This document shows, in pieces, positions 5,851 through 7,869 of a stretch of 7,869 bases of DNA. Both the position numbers and the translations under genes were made by a program. Position 1 is the first letter of the stretch. Each line of letters begins with the position of its first letter. The notes beneath the pieces are model-generated. The model had not been told where the DNA came from and searched no databases. It saw only the letters and a list, made by a program, of their open reading frames with translations. The stretch is taken from the NCBI GenBank assembly GCA_009778945.1, contig WRFF01000081.1:1-7869 (forward strand), in the 5' to 3' direction. The DNA comes from Clostridiales bacterium (GTDB lineage: Bacteria; Bacillota; Clostridia; Peptostreptococcales; Anaerovoracaceae).

Positions 5851-7869
5851 ATGGAAATTTCGTCAACCCCAAGAAGGCCGCTTGTCCTTTTCACCGGCGC
5901 GTTTGCGCTTGGCGTCTGTTTTTGCTATCTCTTCGCGCCCCCCGCATCGGCGCTGATTGCCGGCGCGCTCCTCGCCGGCATAACCCTGGCCGCGGGGCGT
6001 AGCTCCGCCACATACAAAGCGTGGATCTCGCTCCGGCATATCCGCTCTGTCCCATCGCCCCCTTCCGTCCCGCTTTTCCCTTCCATCTTGTCCCTTCCGT
6101 TTGTCTCCCTTCTTGCGGCGGTTTTTTGCTGCGCGGCGCTTTACGCGCACGCCGCCTTCACGGAAAAAGACCCTTTGGAAGCCCTGATGCAGGACGGGCA
6201 GAGCCCGTCGGCGCGGGTCGAAGGCGTCGTGCTGGCCTGCCAGCAGCCGGACGCCGCCCGGCTTACGCTGACGATCCAAAGGGACGATCAAAGGAAAACG
6301 CTTGTCCGCCTGCGCGGCACGGAAGGCCACCTGCCGGCTCCGCGCGATCTCGTCGGCGCACGCCTCGGCTTTCAGGGTACGCTCTCCTATCCCGACACGG
6401 CGGGCAATCCCGGCGGGTTCGATTATCGCCTCTATCTGCTGTCCGTGGATATCCGCGTGATTGCGGACGGTTATGTCGAGATGACAGACGTCTCGCCCGC
6501 GCCCTTCCCCTGGTCCGTTTATCACCGAATCGCCTGCGCCAAATACGCGTTCCTGGACCGTTTGGACGAGACGCTTCCGCCGGAACAAGCCGCGCTCTTC
6601 GCGGGCATGATGTTCGGAGGCCGCGAAGGGATCGACGACGAGACTTACGCCCTGTTTCAGCGCGGGGGCGTCGCGCATATCCTCTCGGTCAGCGGCCTGC
6701 ATGTCGCCATGGTCTACGCCTTTGTATCCGCCGTTCTCGGAAAGCGCCGCACGAAGGCCTTCTATTTCACCACGCTCGGCGTGTTGTTTTTCTACGCGGT
6801 GCTCTCCGAATTTTCCCCGACTGTCACGCGCGCCGTGCTGATGATCGGGATCCATATCGGCGCAAAGCTTTTGCACCGCCGATACGATATGCTGACCGGC
6901 GTCTGTGCCGCCGCGCTTCTTATGCTGTTGGTTCGCCCGCTCTGTCTCTTTGGCACAGGTTTTCAGCTCTCGTATCTCGCCGTGATCTCCCTCTCCTTCG
7001 CACTGCCGTTTCTCACCCGCTTCACCGGTTTCCGAAACCGCCTGACCGGAAGGACGCTCACGGGCCGCGAACGGGGGATTGCGTTGGAGAGGCGTCCGGA
7101 AACGCTCCGGCGCGCCGCCGTCTTTTCGTTTCTGCTCCCCTCCTTCGTGATCCAGCCTTTTCTGATGCCGATAACCGCTTTCCGTTTTCACCTGATTTCC
7201 CTGTCCGCGTTCGTCGTCAACCTCGCCGTGATCGCACTCTCCGCATTGATTGTGCCGTTCGGCCTTGTCCTCTTCGGACTGACGGCGCTGGCTTATGCCT
7301 TACCGGCGCTTGCCCCGGCGCTTGACTTCCCGTGCGGCGCGCTTGCCTCCGCAGCCGGTTTCCTCGTCGAACTCCTGTCCGCATCGGTGCGGGCGGGCGA
7401 CGCGCTCCCTTTCGGCAGCTTTCGCGTATGCGCCCCGTCCGCCGCCTTTGTTCTGTTTTTTTACGCGATCCTGTGGTTTCTGATGTCCGACAGCTTCGCG
7501 CTCTTTCTGTATCACAATAAGAACAGGAAAACGGCGGCGCTCCGCCTTGCCGCCCTCGCGCTCGCCTGTGCGCTCTGCGGCCTGTCGCCGGTCTGCCGGC
7601 CGGACACCGCCGCGTACACCTTCGTGGACGTCGGGCAGGGCGACTGTCTGCATATCCGGACGCCCGACGGACGCAACTATCTGGTGGACGGCGGCGGCTC
7701 GGAAAATTATGAAATCGGAACGAAAGTATTGCTGCCGTATCTCTATCATAACGGCGTGGGCCATTTGGATGGCATCTTTGTCTCGCACCTGCATACGGAT
7801 CATTTCAAAGGGCTCTCCGAACTCGCGCGGGAGATGCGCGTCGACGCCTGGTATGTGTACGCGGGTTCC
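5851..7869 (+). CDS. comEC: ComEC/Rec2 family DNA-uptake channel protein, 3' end missing
   Basis: Polytopic membrane protein that carries incoming single-stranded DNA across the cytoplasmic membrane in natural transformation. The frame is open from ATG 5851 to the window edge, 673 codons. Order: two N-terminal hydrophobic segments (about residues 11-45 and 65-90); a soluble DUF4131/OB-like region with QSPSARVEGVV and GNPGGFDYRLYL; the Competence domain with AHILSVSGLHV (275-285) and FQLSYLAVISL; further membrane helices; then a metallo-beta-lactamase-like domain starting FVDVGQGDCLHI (591-602), with LVDGGGS and SHLHTDH (His646, His648, Asp650, His651), the metal-binding motif kept in many ComEC nucleases. 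Full proteins are usually about 750-800 residues, so roughly the last hundred are outside. No in-frame ATG lies upstream and no good ribosome site precedes 5851. Homologues occur in many non-competent bacteria, so competence is not proven. Confidence 0.95.
   Translation, partial: MEISSTPRRPLVLFTGAFALGVCFCYLFAPPASALIAGALLAGITLAAGRSSATYKAWISLRHIRSVPSPPSVPLFPSILSLPFVSLLAAVFCCAALYAHAAFTEKDPLEALMQDGQSPSARVEGVVLACQQPDAARLTLTIQRDDQRKTLVRLRGTEGHLPAPRDLVGARLGFQGTLSYPDTAGNPGGFDYRLYLLSVDIRVIADGYVEMTDVSPAPFPWSVYHRIACAKYAFLDRLDETLPPEQAALFAGMMFGGREGIDDETYALFQRGGVAHILSVSGLHVAMVYAFVSAVLGKRRTKAFYFTTLGVLFFYAVLSEFSPTVTRAVLMIGIHIGAKLLHRRYDMLTGVCAAALLMLLVRPLCLFGTGFQLSYLAVISLSFALPFLTRFTGFRNRLTGRTLTGRERGIALERRPETLRRAAVFSFLLPSFVIQPFLMPITAFRFHLISLSAFVVNLAVIALSALIVPFGLVLFGLTALAYALPALAPALDFPCGALASAAGFLVELLSASVRAGDALPFGSFRVCAPSAAFVLFFYAILWFLMSDSFALFLYHNKNRKTAALRLAALALACALCGLSPVCRPDTAAYTFVDVGQGDCLHIRTPDGRNYLVDGGGSENYEIGTKVLLPYLYHNGVGHLDGIFVSHLHTDHFKGLSELAREMRVDAWYVYAGS

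Noticed and set aside
5863..7191. Open frame of 442 codons on the minus strand
   Set aside because: It is antisense to comEC, which shows clear ComEC motifs in the plus strand. Its product is a low-complexity Arg/Glu/Gly-rich sequence typical of a shadow frame in G+C-rich DNA.
6021..7325. Open frame of 434 codons on the plus strand
   Set aside because: It is an out-of-frame shadow inside comEC. The product is Arg/Pro-rich with no domain pattern, while the frame starting at 5851 encodes SVSGLHV and SHLHTDH.
7300..7803. Open frame of 167 codons on the minus strand
   Set aside because: It overlaps the comEC metallo-beta-lactamase-like domain in antisense and has no recognisable content.

Overview
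The window looks like a piece of a Bacillota (probably Clostridia) chromosome. The evidence is the canonical AGGAGG-type ribosome binding sites, a WXG100 (ESAT-6-like) protein remnant, a Gram-positive-style lipoprotein, and MiaB and ComEC sequences of recognisable type. By eye it has two compositional halves. Positions 1 to about 4200 are of moderate G+C, and 4221 to 7869 are clearly G+C-rich.

Right half: two housekeeping genes diverge from a 73-base A+T-rich spacer (5778-5850). miaB (tRNA methylthiotransferase) runs leftward from 5777 to 4221. comEC (DNA-uptake channel) runs rightward from 5851 and is cut by the window end after 673 codons. comEC is easy to miss because antisense and out-of-frame open frames longer than 400 codons lie over it.

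Left half: a tightly packed leftward gene set starts downstream of miaB, behind a possible extended -10 promoter near 4173-4181. In transcription order it holds: a 92-residue protein; a broken WXG100 gene with one frameshift and one nonsense codon; a 108-residue WXG100-like helical protein without a W-x-G motif; a 472-residue protein with a helical N-terminal domain and one hydrophobic segment near its C-terminus; a lipoprotein of 221 residues; a 173-residue protein perhaps of DcrB/PsbP-like fold; a 71-residue protein; and the first 52 codons of an acyltransferase-3 family membrane protein that runs off the left edge. A strong hairpin, with a possible pseudoknot, lies between the WXG100 remnant and the 108-residue gene.

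Reading: the left half resembles an accessory type VII secretion (T7SS, ESX/Ess-like) substrate locus placed next to core genes. The WXG-type proteins would be secreted substrates or partners. The long protein with the C-terminal hydrophobic segment is an undescribed candidate substrate or membrane component. The lipoprotein and the acyltransferase would act at the cell surface. No EssC-type ATPase or other secretion machinery is visible, so the T7SS link rests on the WXG100 remnant and gene order. The damaged WXG100 gene raises the question of whether the locus still works.
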